In this document: in pieces, positions 15,654 to 25,137 of the stretch
Layout of the letters: each line of letters opens with the position of its first letter
Numbering within the stretch: position 1 is the first letter of the stretch
Program-made: the position numbers and the translations under genes
The notes under the pieces: generated by a model
Database searches by the model: none
What the model saw: the letters and a program-made list of their open reading frames with translations, nothing else
What the model was told of the DNA's origin: nothing
Assembly: GCA_029262575.1 (NCBI GenBank)
Contig: JAJCZC010000020.1
Span: 1 to 64,000, forward strand
Direction of reading: 5' to 3'
DNA length: 64,000 nucleotides
From: Candidatus Babelota bacterium
GTDB taxonomy: Bacteria; Babelota; Babeliae; Babelales; Vermiphilaceae

Positions 15654-15917
15654 TCAATGGCCAATAATATCACCATCATCTTCAATTGCCTCAACTTCAC
15701 GGACAACGTCAGAAAGCTGTTCTTTAAGAGCTTCTTCAATACCACCTTTGAGGGTAAAGATTGAAGCTGGGCAACCAATACATGCACCTTTAAAACGTAC
15801 ATATACTACGCCATCATCAAACTTTACAAATTCAACATCGCCACCATCCATTTGGATGTTTGGTCGCAACTGTTCAATTACCTCTTTTATTTTATTAATC
15901 GATTCTTCGTATGTCAT
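15654..15917 (-). CDS. Nfu-type iron-sulfur cluster scaffold (NifU C-terminal domain)
   Basis: 87 residues, a single NifU-like C-terminal domain. The pattern IQMDGGDVEFV... followed by CIGCPAS with the CxxC cluster ligands (near residues 41-44) is diagnostic. Such proteins carry a [4Fe-4S] cluster between two subunits and hand it to target enzymes. It is the last gene of the superoperon, nine bases after rplQ, an unusual place for an Fe-S carrier. Confidence 0.88.
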   Translation of the reverse strand: MTYEESINKIKEVIEQLRPNIQMDGGDVEFVKFDDGVVYVRFKGACIGCPASIFTLKGGIEEALKEQLSDVVREVEAIEDDGDIIGH

Positions 15918-15926
15918 AAATCTACT

Positions 15927-16286
15927 TTACACCCACTCAAGACGAGCAATTGTAGCTGTATCACTCATACGTTTTCCCATAGGAATAACGCGAGTATAGC
16001 CACCTGGACGCTCTATATAACGTGGAGCAACTTCTTTAAACAATTTTATTAATGCATCTTCTTTGTATGGTAACATTGATTTAGCCTTACGGCGTGCATT
16101 AAAATCACTTGCACCTTTGCGCGCAACAGTCACTAATTTTTCAGCCAATTTTTGCGTTTCTTTAACGTTCGCTTTGGTTGAAACAATGTGACCGTACGTA
16201 ATCAAATGAATAACTTGATTACGTAAGAACGCTTTGCGATGCGCAGATTTTAAATTTAATTTTCTTTTACCACTTTGATGTTTCAT
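15927..16286 (-). CDS. rplQ: 50S ribosomal protein L17
   Basis: 119 residues from the ATG at 16286 (AAGG site upstream); a TTG two codons earlier is not needed. The start MKHQSGKRKLNLKSAHRKAF matches the conserved L17 N-terminus, and the central TKAKE-like stretch (here TKANVKETQKLAEKLV) is kept. It is located near the peptide exit tunnel. It follows rpoA, its usual neighbour in the alpha operon. Confidence 0.96.
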   Translation of the reverse strand: MKHQSGKRKLNLKSAHRKAFLRNQVIHLITYGHIVSTKANVKETQKLAEKLVTVARKGASDFNARRKAKSMLPYKEDALIKLFKEVAPRYIERPGGYTRVIPMGKRMSDTATIARLEWV

Positions 16287-16304
16287 GATCAAACCTTATA
16301 GCTG

Positions 16305-17363
16305 TTACGCTTTATCTTCTTTTTCTCTAGCTTTGAGAACTTTTTTGAGATCAGACTCTTTGATGTTCATTCCAAACGAAAGGCCAAATGCTTTCATGCT
16401 ATCTTTGACTTCGTTCAGTGACTTTCGGCCAAAATTCTTAATCTTCAAGCTGTCTTCATCGGATAAATTCACGAGATCTAAAATACGCTTAATGCCAGCA
16501 TTTTTCAAACAATTATGTGCACGAACTGAAAGCTCCAATTCATCGATTGGTTTGAGCAACAAATCAACTGGCACACCCTTAAGACCCAGTTCATCCAATT
16601 GAATTGGTTCCTTTTCCTCTTCATCCTGAGGAACAACTGAAATCTCATTGAATGGAATTTCAGAACTTGTCATAAAATGATCAAGTTGCGAACGCAATAC
16701 AGATACACCATAGTGCAAAACATCCAATGGATTCTCTGAACCATCCGTCCATATCTTCAATATCAATTTATCATAATCGATTTCATCACCGACACGAGCT
16801 TTTTCAAGATCAAAAATAACCTTTTTGATAGGAGAAAACATTGCATCTAAATAAATACGATCATCTTCTTGCAAAGATTTATCTAATGGCCATTGAGCAC
16901 GTTGATAACCTCGACCTGATTCAACAAAAAAAGTGATATCAAGCTCACCATCTGGACCAACATGCGCGATGACATGATCCGGATTTACCAACTCAATATG
17001 ATCATCAGTTTTGATGTCTGCAACGCGAGCGGCTCCTTCACCCTTGAAGTGCAAATGCATTTTACCAGGAATACCTTCCTTGTTGCGAACAACAATCTCT
17101 TTAATATTCAAAATGATTTGCATGGTATCTTCAATAACACCCGCTACTGAAGAAAATTCATTATTCACCCCTTTTATAATCACTGAAGTGATAGCAGAAC
17201 CTTCAACACCCCCAAGTAAAATACGACGAATGGCACTTCCTAAAGTCATACCAAAGCCAGGCTCCAACGGCTCTGCCGTTAGTTCACCAAACGTATTTGA
17301 GAGCTCTTTCTTATTCCATTTTAACTTAGGAATAATTAAAGGTTTATACTCCTTCTTGTCCAT
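16305..17363 (-). CDS. rpoA: RNA polymerase alpha subunit
   Basis: 352 residues, slightly longer than the common ~330. The N-terminal assembly domain contains LEPGFGMTLGSAIRRILL (helix that dimerises and binds beta). The C-terminal domain contains ELSVRAHNCLKNAGI and DLVNLSDEDSLKIKNFGRKSLNE, which contact promoter UP elements and activators. The linker between the domains is long and acidic (PQDEEEKEP), accounting for part of the extra length. It assembles beta and beta' and recognises promoters. Confidence 0.98.
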   Translation of the reverse strand: MDKKEYKPLIIPKLKWNKKELSNTFGELTAEPLEPGFGMTLGSAIRRILLGGVEGSAITSVIIKGVNNEFSSVAGVIEDTMQIILNIKEIVVRNKEGIPGKMHLHFKGEGAARVADIKTDDHIELVNPDHVIAHVGPDGELDITFFVESGRGYQRAQWPLDKSLQEDDRIYLDAMFSPIKKVIFDLEKARVGDEIDYDKLILKIWTDGSENPLDVLHYGVSVLRSQLDHFMTSSEIPFNEISVVPQDEEEKEPIQLDELGLKGVPVDLLLKPIDELELSVRAHNCLKNAGIKRILDLVNLSDEDSLKIKNFGRKSLNEVKDSMKAFGLSFGMNIKESDLKKVLKAREKEDKA

Positions 17364-17436
17364 GTAATCTCCTGAACCTTAACCAATACCAAATAGAACA
17401 ATATATATAGAAAAACGTAGGTTATTTTTTAATACA

Positions 17437-18000
17437 TTATTTAGAATATAACTCTACGATCAAATGCTCCTCGATCGGCACTTGAATATCGGTACGAATC
17501 GGCATACGCAATATACGGCCTTGACGATCTTTTTTCATCAATTCAAGCCACTCGGGAACTTTAACACCAATATTAAGTCGTTTATCAACAACCGTTTCCA
17601 AGAACTGTTTCTTCTCAAGAACATTAGGCGCTAATGAAACAACATCATCAACTGAAACTAAAAATGAAGGAGAATAAACTTTTTTACCATTTACTAAAAT
17701 ATGACCATGTACAATCACTTGACGTGCTTGTGTACGTGTAGTTGACAATTTTAGTTTGTATAAAACGTTGTCCAAGCGACGCTCGAGTAAACTAAGAAGG
17801 TTTTCACCCGGTGCCCCCTTACTGCGTACAGCGATACTAAAAAAACGTCTAAATTGTTTTTCTCGCACGCCATACATATTTTTAACTTTTTGCTTTTCTT
17901 GAAGTTGTTTACCATATTCGGACAACTTGCGTGCTCTTTTTTTTACTTCCTTTTTTTTATCAGTGGTTGTTTTTGCACCAGGTCTTGTTCTTTTTTCCAT
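17437..18000 (-). CDS. rpsD: 30S ribosomal protein S4, short N-terminus
   Basis: 187 residues against about 205 in most bacteria. The body is standard: KLSEYGKQLQEKQKVKNMYGVREKQFRRFF, then the S4 RNA-binding domain RRLDNVLYKLKLSTTRTQARQVIVHGHILVNGKKV. The usual first ~25 residues (MARYxGPxxKLSRREG with the zinc or Fe-S Cys cluster in many species) are replaced by a short Lys-rich segment. S4 starts 30S assembly and in some bacteria represses its own operon. It sits between rpsK and rpoA as usual. Confidence 0.96.
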   Translation of the reverse strand: MEKRTRPGAKTTTDKKKEVKKRARKLSEYGKQLQEKQKVKNMYGVREKQFRRFFSIAVRSKGAPGENLLSLLERRLDNVLYKLKLSTTRTQARQVIVHGHILVNGKKVYSPSFLVSVDDVVSLAPNVLEKKQFLETVVDKRLNIGVKVPEWLELMKKDRQGRILRMPIRTDIQVPIEEHLIVELYSK

Positions 18001-18039
18001 GAAACTCTTAACCTACGTAAAAAATTTTTTTAAAAACTA

Positions 18040-18423
18040 TTATACACGACGTTTTTTAGGCGGCCTGCAACCATTATGTGGCAAAGGTGTTACATCACGC
18101 AACACGGAAATGTGCAAACCCGCACCTTGAAAAGCTCTTACAACAGATTCACGTCCAGAACCAGGACCTTGTAAATTGACTTCGACGTTTTTAACACCCA
18201 TGGTTTGCATATCTTTGGCAAGCATATTACCAATTTGACCCGCTGCGAAAGGAGTACCCTTACGCGCACCTTTAAAACCTAATTTTCCAGAACTACCACG
18301 TAACAATACATCACCTTCTGTGGTTGTAATAGATACGAGTGTATTGTTGAATGTCGATTTAACATGTGCAACAACTGAATCAACATGTTTTTTCGATTTT
18401 TTCGATTTTTTCTTGTATGCCAT
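18040..18423 (-). CDS. rpsK: 30S ribosomal protein S11
   Basis: 127 residues. Typical stretches are AHVKSTFNNTLVSITTTEGD, GARKGTPFAAG and the basic C-terminus NGCRPPKKRRV. It forms part of the platform near the E site and mRNA 3' region. It keeps the universal order rpsM-rpsK-rpsD. Confidence 0.97.
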   Translation of the reverse strand: MAYKKKSKKSKKHVDSVVAHVKSTFNNTLVSITTTEGDVLLRGSSGKLGFKGARKGTPFAAGQIGNMLAKDMQTMGVKNVEVNLQGPGSGRESVVRAFQGAGLHISVLRDVTPLPHNGCRPPKKRRV

Positions 18424-18451
18424 TATACCTTATTTTCCTATAAAAAACGCT

Positions 18452-18841
18452 CTATTTCTTTGTTACCTGACGTTTAAGAGCAACCTGTCCACCTTTGCGC
18501 TTTGGCCCTTTACGCGTGCGCGCATTTGTTTTCGTACGTTGTCCCCTTACTGGAAGACCTCGCTTATGGCGCAAACCACGATATGAACCAATTTCTTGCA
18601 GACGCTTAATATCCATGCGAATTTCTTTTCTTCGCTCACCTTCTGCACGATGATTAGTTGTTATCTCTTTTTGAAGTATCGCAACTTCACCATCTGATAA
18701 ATCTTTAACACGCTTATCTGGATTAATACCAGTCGCCTTTAAAATATCTCGAGCTGATTTAAGCCCTACGCCGAAAACATAGGTAAGGCCATATTCAACA
18801 CGTTTACTTGCAGGTAAATTAACACCTTCTATTCTAGCCAT
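18452..18841 (-). CDS. rpsM: 30S ribosomal protein S13
   Basis: 129 residues. Markers are [20 protein letters not shown], the helix-hairpin [16 protein letters not shown], and [30 protein letters not shown] at the basic tail that reaches the P-site tRNA. It contacts the 50S subunit in bridge B1. It follows rpmJ by 21 bases. Confidence 0.97.
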   Translation of the reverse strand: MARIEGVNLPASKRVEYGLTYVFGVGLKSARDILKATGINPDKRVKDLSDGEVAILQKEITTNHRAEGERRKEIRMDIKRLQEIGSYRGLRHKRGLPVRGQRTKTNARTRKGPKRKGGQVALKRQVTKK

Positions 18842-18862
18842 TATAAAACCTCAAACCTAAAA

Positions 18863-18979
18863 TTAACCTTGTCGCTGTTTATGTTTTGGACTACGTTTGC
18901 AAATTACACGAACAACGCCTTTACGTTTGATAATGCGGCATTCTTCGCACATTTTTTTTACAGAAGTACGTACTTTCAT
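18863..18979 (-). CDS. rpmJ: 50S ribosomal protein L36
   Basis: 38 residues ([20 protein letters not shown] and onward to a QRQG end). It was read directly from the minus strand between infA and rpsM. The zinc ligands C11, C14, C27 and H32 of the zinc-containing form are all present. The ATG at 18979 is 20 bases after infA. Confidence 0.95.
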   Translation of the reverse strand: MKVRTSVKKMCEECRIIKRKGVVRVICKRSPKHKQRQG

Positions 18980-18999
18980 GATAAATCAACTTTCTTAAG

Positions 19000-19239
19000 T
19001 TAAGCTTTGTAACGTAATACGATTCTACCACGCGTCAGATCATAAGGTGACAACTCTAAAGCAACCTTATCACCAGGTAATATCTTTATATAATGCATAC
19101 GCATCTTACCTGAAACGTGACCTAACACAATATGTCCACCTTCAATCTCAACACGAAACATTGCATTTGGCAATGTTTCATTAACAATGCCATCAACACG
19201 TATTACATCTTCTTTTTTTTTCACATTTTTTTGTTTCAT
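19000..19239 (-). CDS. infA: Translation initiation factor IF-1
   Basis: 79 residues, one OB-fold (S1-type) domain. The core reads [41 protein letters not shown] and [18 protein letters not shown], the family signature. A seven-residue Lys-rich N-terminal extension ([11 protein letters not shown]) is slightly longer than usual. IF-1 blocks the A site during initiation. It lies between map and rpmJ, the standard place. Confidence 0.96.
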   Translation of the reverse strand: MKQKNVKKKEDVIRVDGIVNETLPNAMFRVEIEGGHIVLGHVSGKMRMHYIKILPGDKVALELSPYDLTRGRIVLRYKA

Positions 19240-19253
19240 ACAATCTTTACCTA

Positions 19254-20006
19254 TTATACAACATTACGCGTTATAATTTTTGGACCGCTATCGGTTATTA
19301 CAATAGTGTCCTCAACGTGTGCTGCTAAACTATTATCTTTGGTACATACAGTCCAACCATCCTGGGCAATACATACCGCGTAATCGCCTATGGTAATCAT
19401 TGGTTCAATCGCAAAAGCCATTCCAGGACGCAACAATGGGCCTTCACCTTTTCTACCGTAATTTAATATTTCAGGATCCTCATGCATCTGTTTACCAATG
19501 CCATGACCTGCAAAATCACGTACCACACCAAATCCAGCCTGTTCTACAACCTGTTGAATAGCAGCAGAAATATCACCTAAACGATTGCCGGGCATAGCTT
19601 TTGCAATACCCGCCTTTAAAGAACGCTCAGCTATTTCTGCAAGTTGCTTTACGTCATCTGTCACTTTACCAATAAAAAATGGTCGGGCCATATCCGCACA
19701 ATATCCCTTATAGGAAGCACACACATCAACTTTTACAAAATCACCGCCCTGTAAAACACGTGAAGACGGCACACCATGCACCACCTCATCGTTAACTGAA
19801 ATACAACTTACATGTTTGTATCCCATGTATCCTTTCATGCGTGAAACCAAATTTCTTTTGTGCAAATATGTTTCAATCCAAGCATCAATTTCATCAGTAG
19901 TTATTCCTTCTCGAATCATAGATTCGAGCTCATCAAACATACCCGATAATAGAGCTCCGGCCTCCTCCATCTTTCTAATAGAGGACTTATTTTTTATTAC
20001 TATCAT
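19254..20006 (-). CDS. map: Methionine aminopeptidase, type I
   Basis: 250 residues, M24 family. The five metal ligands fit: Asp in [19 protein letters not shown] (two Asp), His in [14 protein letters not shown], Glu in AIEPMITIG, and Glu in HVEDTIVIT. The substrate His is in [15 protein letters not shown]. It removes the initiator Met from new proteins. Its start overlaps the end of adk by four bases. Confidence 0.97.
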   Translation of the reverse strand: MIVIKNKSSIRKMEEAGALLSGMFDELESMIREGITTDEIDAWIETYLHKRNLVSRMKGYMGYKHVSCISVNDEVVHGVPSSRVLQGGDFVKVDVCASYKGYCADMARPFFIGKVTDDVKQLAEIAERSLKAGIAKAMPGNRLGDISAAIQQVVEQAGFGVVRDFAGHGIGKQMHEDPEILNYGRKGEGPLLRPGMAFAIEPMITIGDYAVCIAQDGWTVCTKDNSLAAHVEDTIVITDSGPKIITRNVV

Positions 20007-20692
20007 TTGGCAACATCAATAACTGTTTCTTTAAAAGTTTCAAAAATTTCATTGATAGAACGATCTACATCAACTTCAAACAATTTGTTTTTTTCTTGTA
20101 AACTATCCAATATATCAATTTCAAAATCTCGATACATTTTCAATCGATTCATAACTGTCTCTCTGGTGTCATCTCTTCTGCGACACAATGCGGAATCACA
20201 TTGATCGCAAGCCATTCCATTCCGTGGAGCAAGTCCCGACTGCGCATTCGCAGAATATACCGCCTGACAATCTTTATTTTGACAAATGTAACGATTACAA
20301 ATGCGGTCAATAGCTATTTCATCAGGAATAACAAACCGTATAACACTTAACTCCAATAAAGGATATTTCTTTTCAACCAAAGAAAATAAGCTCTGAACTT
20401 GCTGAAGATTTCGGGGAAAACCATCTAAAATAAAAGATTTAACTCCCTGAACCATCTGTTCCAGCCATTCATCAACCATATCCGTGATAAGCTCATCTGA
20501 TATAAGTTTACCAGATTTTATCGTAAAATCTATTTGTTTACCTATTTCAGTCCTATCTGCAATATGCATACGACACAAATTACCTGTAGACAGTTGCGTC
20601 CAACCAAATCGATCAATACATAATCTGGATAATGAACCCTTGCCTGAACCTGGTGGGCCTATAAAAATATATGCACGCTGCCTTTGTATCAC
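20003..20692 (-). CDS. adk: Adenylate kinase, zinc-type lid
   Basis: 229 residues. The P-loop is GPPGSGKGSLS (residues 12-22), AMP-binding residues lie in STGNLCR and DGFPRN, and the lid carries CxxxxC ... CxxC (CQNKDC and CDQC), the zinc-binding form. It keeps ATP, ADP and AMP in balance. It overlaps secY by four bases and map by four, consistent with coupled translation. Confidence 0.96.
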   Translation of the reverse strand: MIQRQRAYIFIGPPGSGKGSLSRLCIDRFGWTQLSTGNLCRMHIADRTEIGKQIDFTIKSGKLISDELITDMVDEWLEQMVQGVKSFILDGFPRNLQQVQSLFSLVEKKYPLLELSVIRFVIPDEIAIDRICNRYICQNKDCQAVYSANAQSGLAPRNGMACDQCDSALCRRRDDTRETVMNRLKMYRDFEIDILDSLQEKNKLFEVDVDRSINEIFETFKETVIDVAK

Positions 20693-22002
20693 CTACCACT
20701 CCTACTTTTAAAGCGACCAGTGGTCAAAAGACCTTCATAACGATGCTCAATTAAATAGGACTCAATTTGAGCTGCCGTTTCAAGCGCAACACCAACAACA
20801 ATTAATAGCGCCGTCCCACCTAAATAAAAAGGCATAGAGATAAAGATATTCAGTAAATTAGGTAACAATGCTAAAATTGCTAAATAAATGGCACCTACCA
20901 GGCCAATACGCGTTAATATAAAATTAAAATAGTCAGCAGTTTTACGACCAGGACGGATACCGGGAATGAAACCACCTTGTTTCTTAATATTTTGAGCAAG
21001 TTCTTCTGGATTAAAAACGAGCGCTGTGTAAAAAAATGAAAAGAATATAATAGCCACAAATTGCAGAACGTTATAGATAACGCCTCCACGCATAATATAT
21101 TCTGTAATATCTTTGAAAAACTCAAAACGTGAAGCTAACATCGAAGAGAGAAACATTGGAATGTTAAGTACCGCACCAGCAAAAATTACCGGCATAACAC
21201 CTGCTGTATTTATTTTAAATGGAATGTAGGTACTTTGTCCACCGTAAACACGGTTGCCAACAATGCGTCTAGAATATTGCACCGGAATCTTCCGCTCACC
21301 TTTTTCCAAATACACAATGCAAGCAGTTACAGACACAAATACAGCTAAAATAACTAAAGCTATCATCCAATCCATAAGGCCCTGTTGCACTAAAGCCATT
21401 ACATTTACAACATAACCAGGGAAATTAGCCACAATACCAGCAAAAATAATCATAGAACTACCATTGCCAATACCAAATAAACTAATTTGTTCACCCAGCC
21501 ACATCACAAACATTGCACCTACAACAGTAGATAAAACAAAAATAAACCTAAATCCCCAACCAGGATTAATCACTAATCCTTGACGCTCTAGAAAAAAAAT
21601 AAAACCAGTACTTTGCATAAATGCAACAGCAAGCGCTAAATAGCGAGTATACTGATTTATTAATTTTCGGCCATATTCGCCCTCTTTGAGTAACTGCTCT
21701 AAAGTTGGTATCGTCATACCCAACATTTGCATCATAATTGATGCAGTAATGTAAGGACTAATTCCAAGGGCAAAAATTGTACACGTACGCAAATTGCCAC
21801 CAGAGAAAAGGTCTAAATAACCAAATAAGCCCCCTAACCCAGTTTGCTTTGTCATTAACTGATGCAAGGCTTCAAGGTCAATACCAATAACTGGTATATG
21901 ACCACCAAAACGATAAATGATTAATACACCCAAGGTAAATAAAACCTTTTTTCTTAGCTCGGGAATATTAAAAATATTGAGCAAGTTCTTTAAAAGTACC
22001 AC
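20689..22002 (-). CDS. secY: Protein translocase subunit SecY
   Basis: 437 residues, about ten membrane helices. The N-terminal IPELRKKVLFTLGVLIIYRFGGHIPVIGID and the cytoplasmic loop with IPVQYSRR are family hallmarks. The C-terminus EHRYEGLLTTGRFKSRSGR matches the SecY tail. The start is GTG at 22002 with an AGGAG site inside the end of rplO. It is the channel for the many signal-peptide proteins encoded in this window. Confidence 0.97.
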   Translation of the reverse strand: MVLLKNLLNIFNIPELRKKVLFTLGVLIIYRFGGHIPVIGIDLEALHQLMTKQTGLGGLFGYLDLFSGGNLRTCTIFALGISPYITASIMMQMLGMTIPTLEQLLKEGEYGRKLINQYTRYLALAVAFMQSTGFIFFLERQGLVINPGWGFRFIFVLSTVVGAMFVMWLGEQISLFGIGNGSSMIIFAGIVANFPGYVVNVMALVQQGLMDWMIALVILAVFVSVTACIVYLEKGERKIPVQYSRRIVGNRVYGGQSTYIPFKINTAGVMPVIFAGAVLNIPMFLSSMLASRFEFFKDITEYIMRGGVIYNVLQFVAIIFFSFFYTALVFNPEELAQNIKKQGGFIPGIRPGRKTADYFNFILTRIGLVGAIYLAILALLPNLLNIFISMPFYLGGTALLIVVGVALETAAQIESYLIEHRYEGLLTTGRFKSRSGR

Positions 22003-22006
22003 GACG

Positions 22007-22459
22007 TTACTTCTCCTCAGTTAGGCGAGCCTCTCCACCAATATCACTTAACGCTTTTTGCGCTCCTTTACTAAAGGCATCTGCATGAATAATCATTTTT
22101 TTGATAGCTTGATTACCCAATACTTTCACTTTAAAAGCACCTTTGCTTTTTCTTGGTCTGATTACCTTTTTTTCTATCAACGCTTCTTTAGTAACTTCAG
22201 CACCTTCATCAAATACATCGGTTACTCGTTTTAAGTCAACGGTAAAGATCTCACTCTGAAATTGTAAGTTACTAAAACCTCTTTTTGGTAATCGACGATG
22301 CAATGGCATTTGACCACCTTCAAATGAAGCTTTAATACTTCCACCTGAACGAGCTTTTTGCCCTTTATGACCTTTACCAGATGTACCACCGCGACCACCG
22401 CCACGGCCTACACGTTTTTTCTTTTTTACTAATGGTTGTAATGTGTGCAATTGAACCAT
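22007..22459 (-). CDS. rplO: 50S ribosomal protein L15
   Basis: 150 residues. The glycine- and arginine-rich start KKRVGRGGGRGGTSGKGHKGQ is diagnostic, followed by FEGGQMPLHRRLPKRGF. It starts one base after rpsE; rpmD (L30), which normally separates the two, is missing. It ends four bases before secY. Confidence 0.97.
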   Translation of the reverse strand: MVQLHTLQPLVKKKKRVGRGGGRGGTSGKGHKGQKARSGGSIKASFEGGQMPLHRRLPKRGFSNLQFQSEIFTVDLKRVTDVFDEGAEVTKEALIEKKVIRPRKSKGAFKVKVLGNQAIKKMIIHADAFSKGAQKALSDIGGEARLTEEK

Positions 22460-22460
22460 G

Positions 22461-22970
22461 TTATGCTCCTACCTTAGTACCACGTAATCTCGCTAAATGT
22501 TCAGCAGAACGCAATTTAGCAAGAGCATTTAATGTTGCTTTTACAACATTTTGACGATTTGCTGAACCAAGAGATTTAGCTAAAATGTCTTTAATGCCCA
22601 ATGCTTCCATTACAGAACGCACTGCTCCACCAGCAATAACACCGGTACCTTTTGATGCTGATCTAATAACTACTTTACTTGCTCCGTGCTTACCAGTAAC
22701 AGGATAAGGAATCGTAGCACCACGTAATGGGATGCTAATAAGATTTTTTCGAGCTTTATTGGTCGCTTTTGCGATTGCTTGAGAAACCTCTTTGCTTTTG
22801 CCCAAACCAATACCAACTTGACCCTTCTGATTACCAGAAACAACTAATGCAGAAAATGAAAACCTTTTTCCACCTTTAGTTACTTTGGTAACACGGCGCA
22901 CATTAATAACAAAATCGCTAAAACCACTGTCTTTTTGATCTCTCTTTTCTCTATATTCTCTTTCAGCCAT
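22461..22970 (-). CDS. rpsE: 30S ribosomal protein S5
   Basis: 169 residues. The dsRNA-binding-like N-domain contains VTKVTKGGKRFSFSALVVSG; the C-domain contains TGVIAGGAVRSVMEALGIKDILAKSLGSAN. It takes part in decoding fidelity and mRNA unwinding at the entry tunnel. It lies between rplR and rplO with no room for rpmD. Confidence 0.97.
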   Translation of the reverse strand: MAEREYREKRDQKDSGFSDFVINVRRVTKVTKGGKRFSFSALVVSGNQKGQVGIGLGKSKEVSQAIAKATNKARKNLISIPLRGATIPYPVTGKHGASKVVIRSASKGTGVIAGGAVRSVMEALGIKDILAKSLGSANRQNVVKATLNALAKLRSAEHLARLRGTKVGA

Positions 22971-22994
22971 TACGTTTTTACCTTGAACTTTAGA

Positions 22995-23345
22995 CTATAT
23001 TTTTATTCCGCCTTCACGCAAACCTTCAGCCAAGGCCTTAATTCTGCCGTGAAAAAGATAAGCCCCTCTGTCAAACTTTGCTATTTCAACGCCTTTATCT
23101 TTCGCGCGTTTTGCAAGTTCAATGCCCACTGCATGCGCTTGGGCCTTTTTATCACCTTTAGTTTTAAGCTCTGATGAAGAACAACTCACAACTGTTTTTC
23201 GTGCTGTATCATCAATAAGTTGTGCAGAAATATTTTTTAAACTGCGAAAAACAGATACTCTTGGCAAGGAACTATCTTTCAATCGCGAGCGCACACGATA
23301 GGCCCGTCGGCTTTTTCTGATATTATTTTTTCGAATGAGTGACAC
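22995..23345 (-). CDS. rplR: 50S ribosomal protein L18
   Basis: 116 residues. It has the basic start (RKNNIRKSRRAYRVRSRL), the conserved PRVSVFRSLKNISAQLID and the end YLFHGRIKALAEGLREGGI. It binds 5S rRNA with L5 in the central protuberance. Standard spc-operon position. Confidence 0.96.
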   Translation of the reverse strand: MSLIRKNNIRKSRRAYRVRSRLKDSSLPRVSVFRSLKNISAQLIDDTARKTVVSCSSSELKTKGDKKAQAHAVGIELAKRAKDKGVEIAKFDRGAYLFHGRIKALAEGLREGGIKI

Positions 23346-23366
23346 TTGCTCTATCCCTACGTTAAA

Positions 23367-23912
23367 TTATGCTTTTGTTTTACCAGCTTTTTGAATTACT
23401 CTATCAGTTGACAATCTAATACCAGTTTGCTTATAAGGCTCAGTCTTTCTAAGACCTTTAACCAAACTACACACCTGGCCTAGTTTTTGTTTATCAAATG
23501 AGCTAAATGTTAATTTTTGGCCAGATTTATCAACTTGTAACTTAACTTCACTCGGCAAGTCAAAATCAATCTTGTGACTATAACCTAATGTAAACGTGAT
23601 TTTGTTACCTGCTAATGCGGCTTTATAACCAAGCCCCTTAATAATCACTTCTTTTGTGAAACCAGTATCTGCACCAACTATTGCATTGGATAACAACGCA
23701 CGATGTAGACCCCAAATACGATTGAAATCACGAGAAGCAGTTGTACCATCAGCAGGTTTCAACCAAAGTTTTCCATCTATAACTTCTGGTTTAACAACTT
23801 CAGGAAGCTCATATATTCCAGAGTTCAGCTTACCCTTATAGTGAATCCCAGTGCCTTTGATATCAACTGATACATTTCCTAAATCTATTGGCAATCTGCC
23901 GATTTTTGACAT
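23367..23912 (-). CDS. rplF: 50S ribosomal protein L6
   Basis: 181 residues from the ATG at 23912, which begins MSKIGRLPI as in the family and has an AGGGG site seven bases upstream; a longer frame to 23951 would overlap rpsH. The two L6 repeats are present, with GLGYKAALAGNKITFTLGYSH and, near the end, the variant KTEPYKQTGIRL of the usual P-D-P-Y-K-G-K-G-I. It sits near the factor-binding centre. Confidence 0.95.
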   Translation of the reverse strand: MSKIGRLPIDLGNVSVDIKGTGIHYKGKLNSGIYELPEVVKPEVIDGKLWLKPADGTTASRDFNRIWGLHRALLSNAIVGADTGFTKEVIIKGLGYKAALAGNKITFTLGYSHKIDFDLPSEVKLQVDKSGQKLTFSSFDKQKLGQVCSLVKGLRKTEPYKQTGIRLSTDRVIQKAGKTKA

Positions 23913-23922
23913 ACCTGTACCC

Positions 23923-24318
23923 CTACCAAACTGTGCAAAGAACTTCACCACCTACGCCAAGCTCTTTCGCTCTACGATTAGTGATGATGCCTTTATTCGT
24001 GGTTAATATCGAAACACCTAGTCCGCCAATAACAGGTTTAACCTTATTATGACCAGCATATTTTCTTAAACTTGGCTTACTTATACGCGAAATTTCATGT
24101 ATGACAGATTCGCCATTTACATACTTAAGAAACACTTTGATACGGCCTTTACCTGCATCTGCAGGGAGTAAAGTGAAATCACGAATAAAACCTTCGTCCT
24201 TTAAAATCTGGACAATCGCAGCATTCATTCTTGAATGTGGCGATTCGACGAATGGTTTAGAAACCATAAGGCCATTTCGAATGATGGTCAATAAATTACC
24301 GATAACATCAATCGACAT
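23923..24318 (-). CDS. rpsH: 30S ribosomal protein S8
   Basis: 131 residues. Markers are the start IGNLLTIIRNGLMVSK, IVQILKDEGFIRDF and the conserved C-terminus GGLGVSILTTNKGIITNRRAKELGVGGEVLCTVW. It binds the central domain of 16S rRNA and can repress the spc operon in other bacteria. Confidence 0.96.
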   Translation of the reverse strand: MSIDVIGNLLTIIRNGLMVSKPFVESPHSRMNAAIVQILKDEGFIRDFTLLPADAGKGRIKVFLKYVNGESVIHEISRISKPSLRKYAGHNKVKPVIGGLGVSILTTNKGIITNRRAKELGVGGEVLCTVW

Positions 24319-24348
24319 ATATTTTTCCTTTCTATAAGACTGGATATA

Positions 24349-24534
24349 TTACCAGCTAACTTTTTTAACGCCAGGAAGTAAACCATCCAACGCATTTTTT
24401 CTGAAACATAAACGACACATTTTGAACATACGCATATAACCGCGTGGACGACCACACAATTTACAACGATTTCTTTTTCTGGCTGAAAACTTAGGAGTTT
24501 TATTAGCCTTTTCAATTAAAGCCTTCCTGGCCAT
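24349..24534 (-). CDS. rpsZ: 30S ribosomal protein S14, zinc-binding short form
   Basis: 61 residues, the typical length of the C+ type. Four Cys of the zinc ribbon are CKLC and CRLC, and the end [11 protein letters not shown] is conserved. It begins four bases after rplE. Confidence 0.96.
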   Translation of the reverse strand: MARKALIEKANKTPKFSARKRNRCKLCGRPRGYMRMFKMCRLCFRKNALDGLLPGVKKVSW

Positions 24535-24538
24535 ATTG

Positions 24539-25099
24539 CTATACCTCTTTCTTTACTAACTTACTAAATGGCATATTAAAGGCTTTCAATAGCTCAAAGC
24601 CAAGCTCATCATTTGAAGTAGATGTCGCAAAGGTAATATTCATACCATATGCCTTATCTGTCAAGTCATGATGTACTTCAGGGAAAATAACCCAATCTTT
24701 GATGCCAAGATTATAATTACCACGACGATCTAGCTTTCGTGATACACCTTGGAAATCACGAACCTTCGGCAATGCCATGTTTATTAATCTATCTAAAAAT
24801 TCATACATTTTTTGACCACGTAAAGTTACTTTTACACCAATTGGCATACCTTCACGTAGTTTAAAACCGGCAATAGAGTTCTTTGCTTGAGTTTTGACCG
24901 GCTTTTGACCTGTAATGAGATTCAAAACACGGAGAACCAGATCCAGAGATTTTGAATCTGCAACGGCTTCTTTTACACCGAAATTCACAACAATCTTTTC
25001 CAGTTTTGGAACTTCCATTACATTTTTTAACTTAAATTTTTCTTTTAATTGTGGAACTATTGTCTCTTTATACAGTTCCTCTAATCGAGCCTTGGCCAT
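24539..25099 (-). CDS. rplE: 50S ribosomal protein L5
   Basis: 186 residues from the ATG at 25099 ([16 protein letters not shown] site eight bases upstream). The signature region [30 protein letters not shown] is complete, and the end has [21 protein letters not shown]. It binds 5S rRNA and the P-site tRNA elbow. Confidence 0.96.
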   Translation of the reverse strand: MAKARLEELYKETIVPQLKEKFKLKNVMEVPKLEKIVVNFGVKEAVADSKSLDLVLRVLNLITGQKPVKTQAKNSIAGFKLREGMPIGVKVTLRGQKMYEFLDRLINMALPKVRDFQGVSRKLDRRGNYNLGIKDWVIFPEVHHDLTDKAYGMNITFATSTSNDELGFELLKAFNMPFSKLVKKEV

Positions 25100-25137
25100 A
25101 ATTTGGATCCTAAATACCATTTATCAAGCGGATTGTC

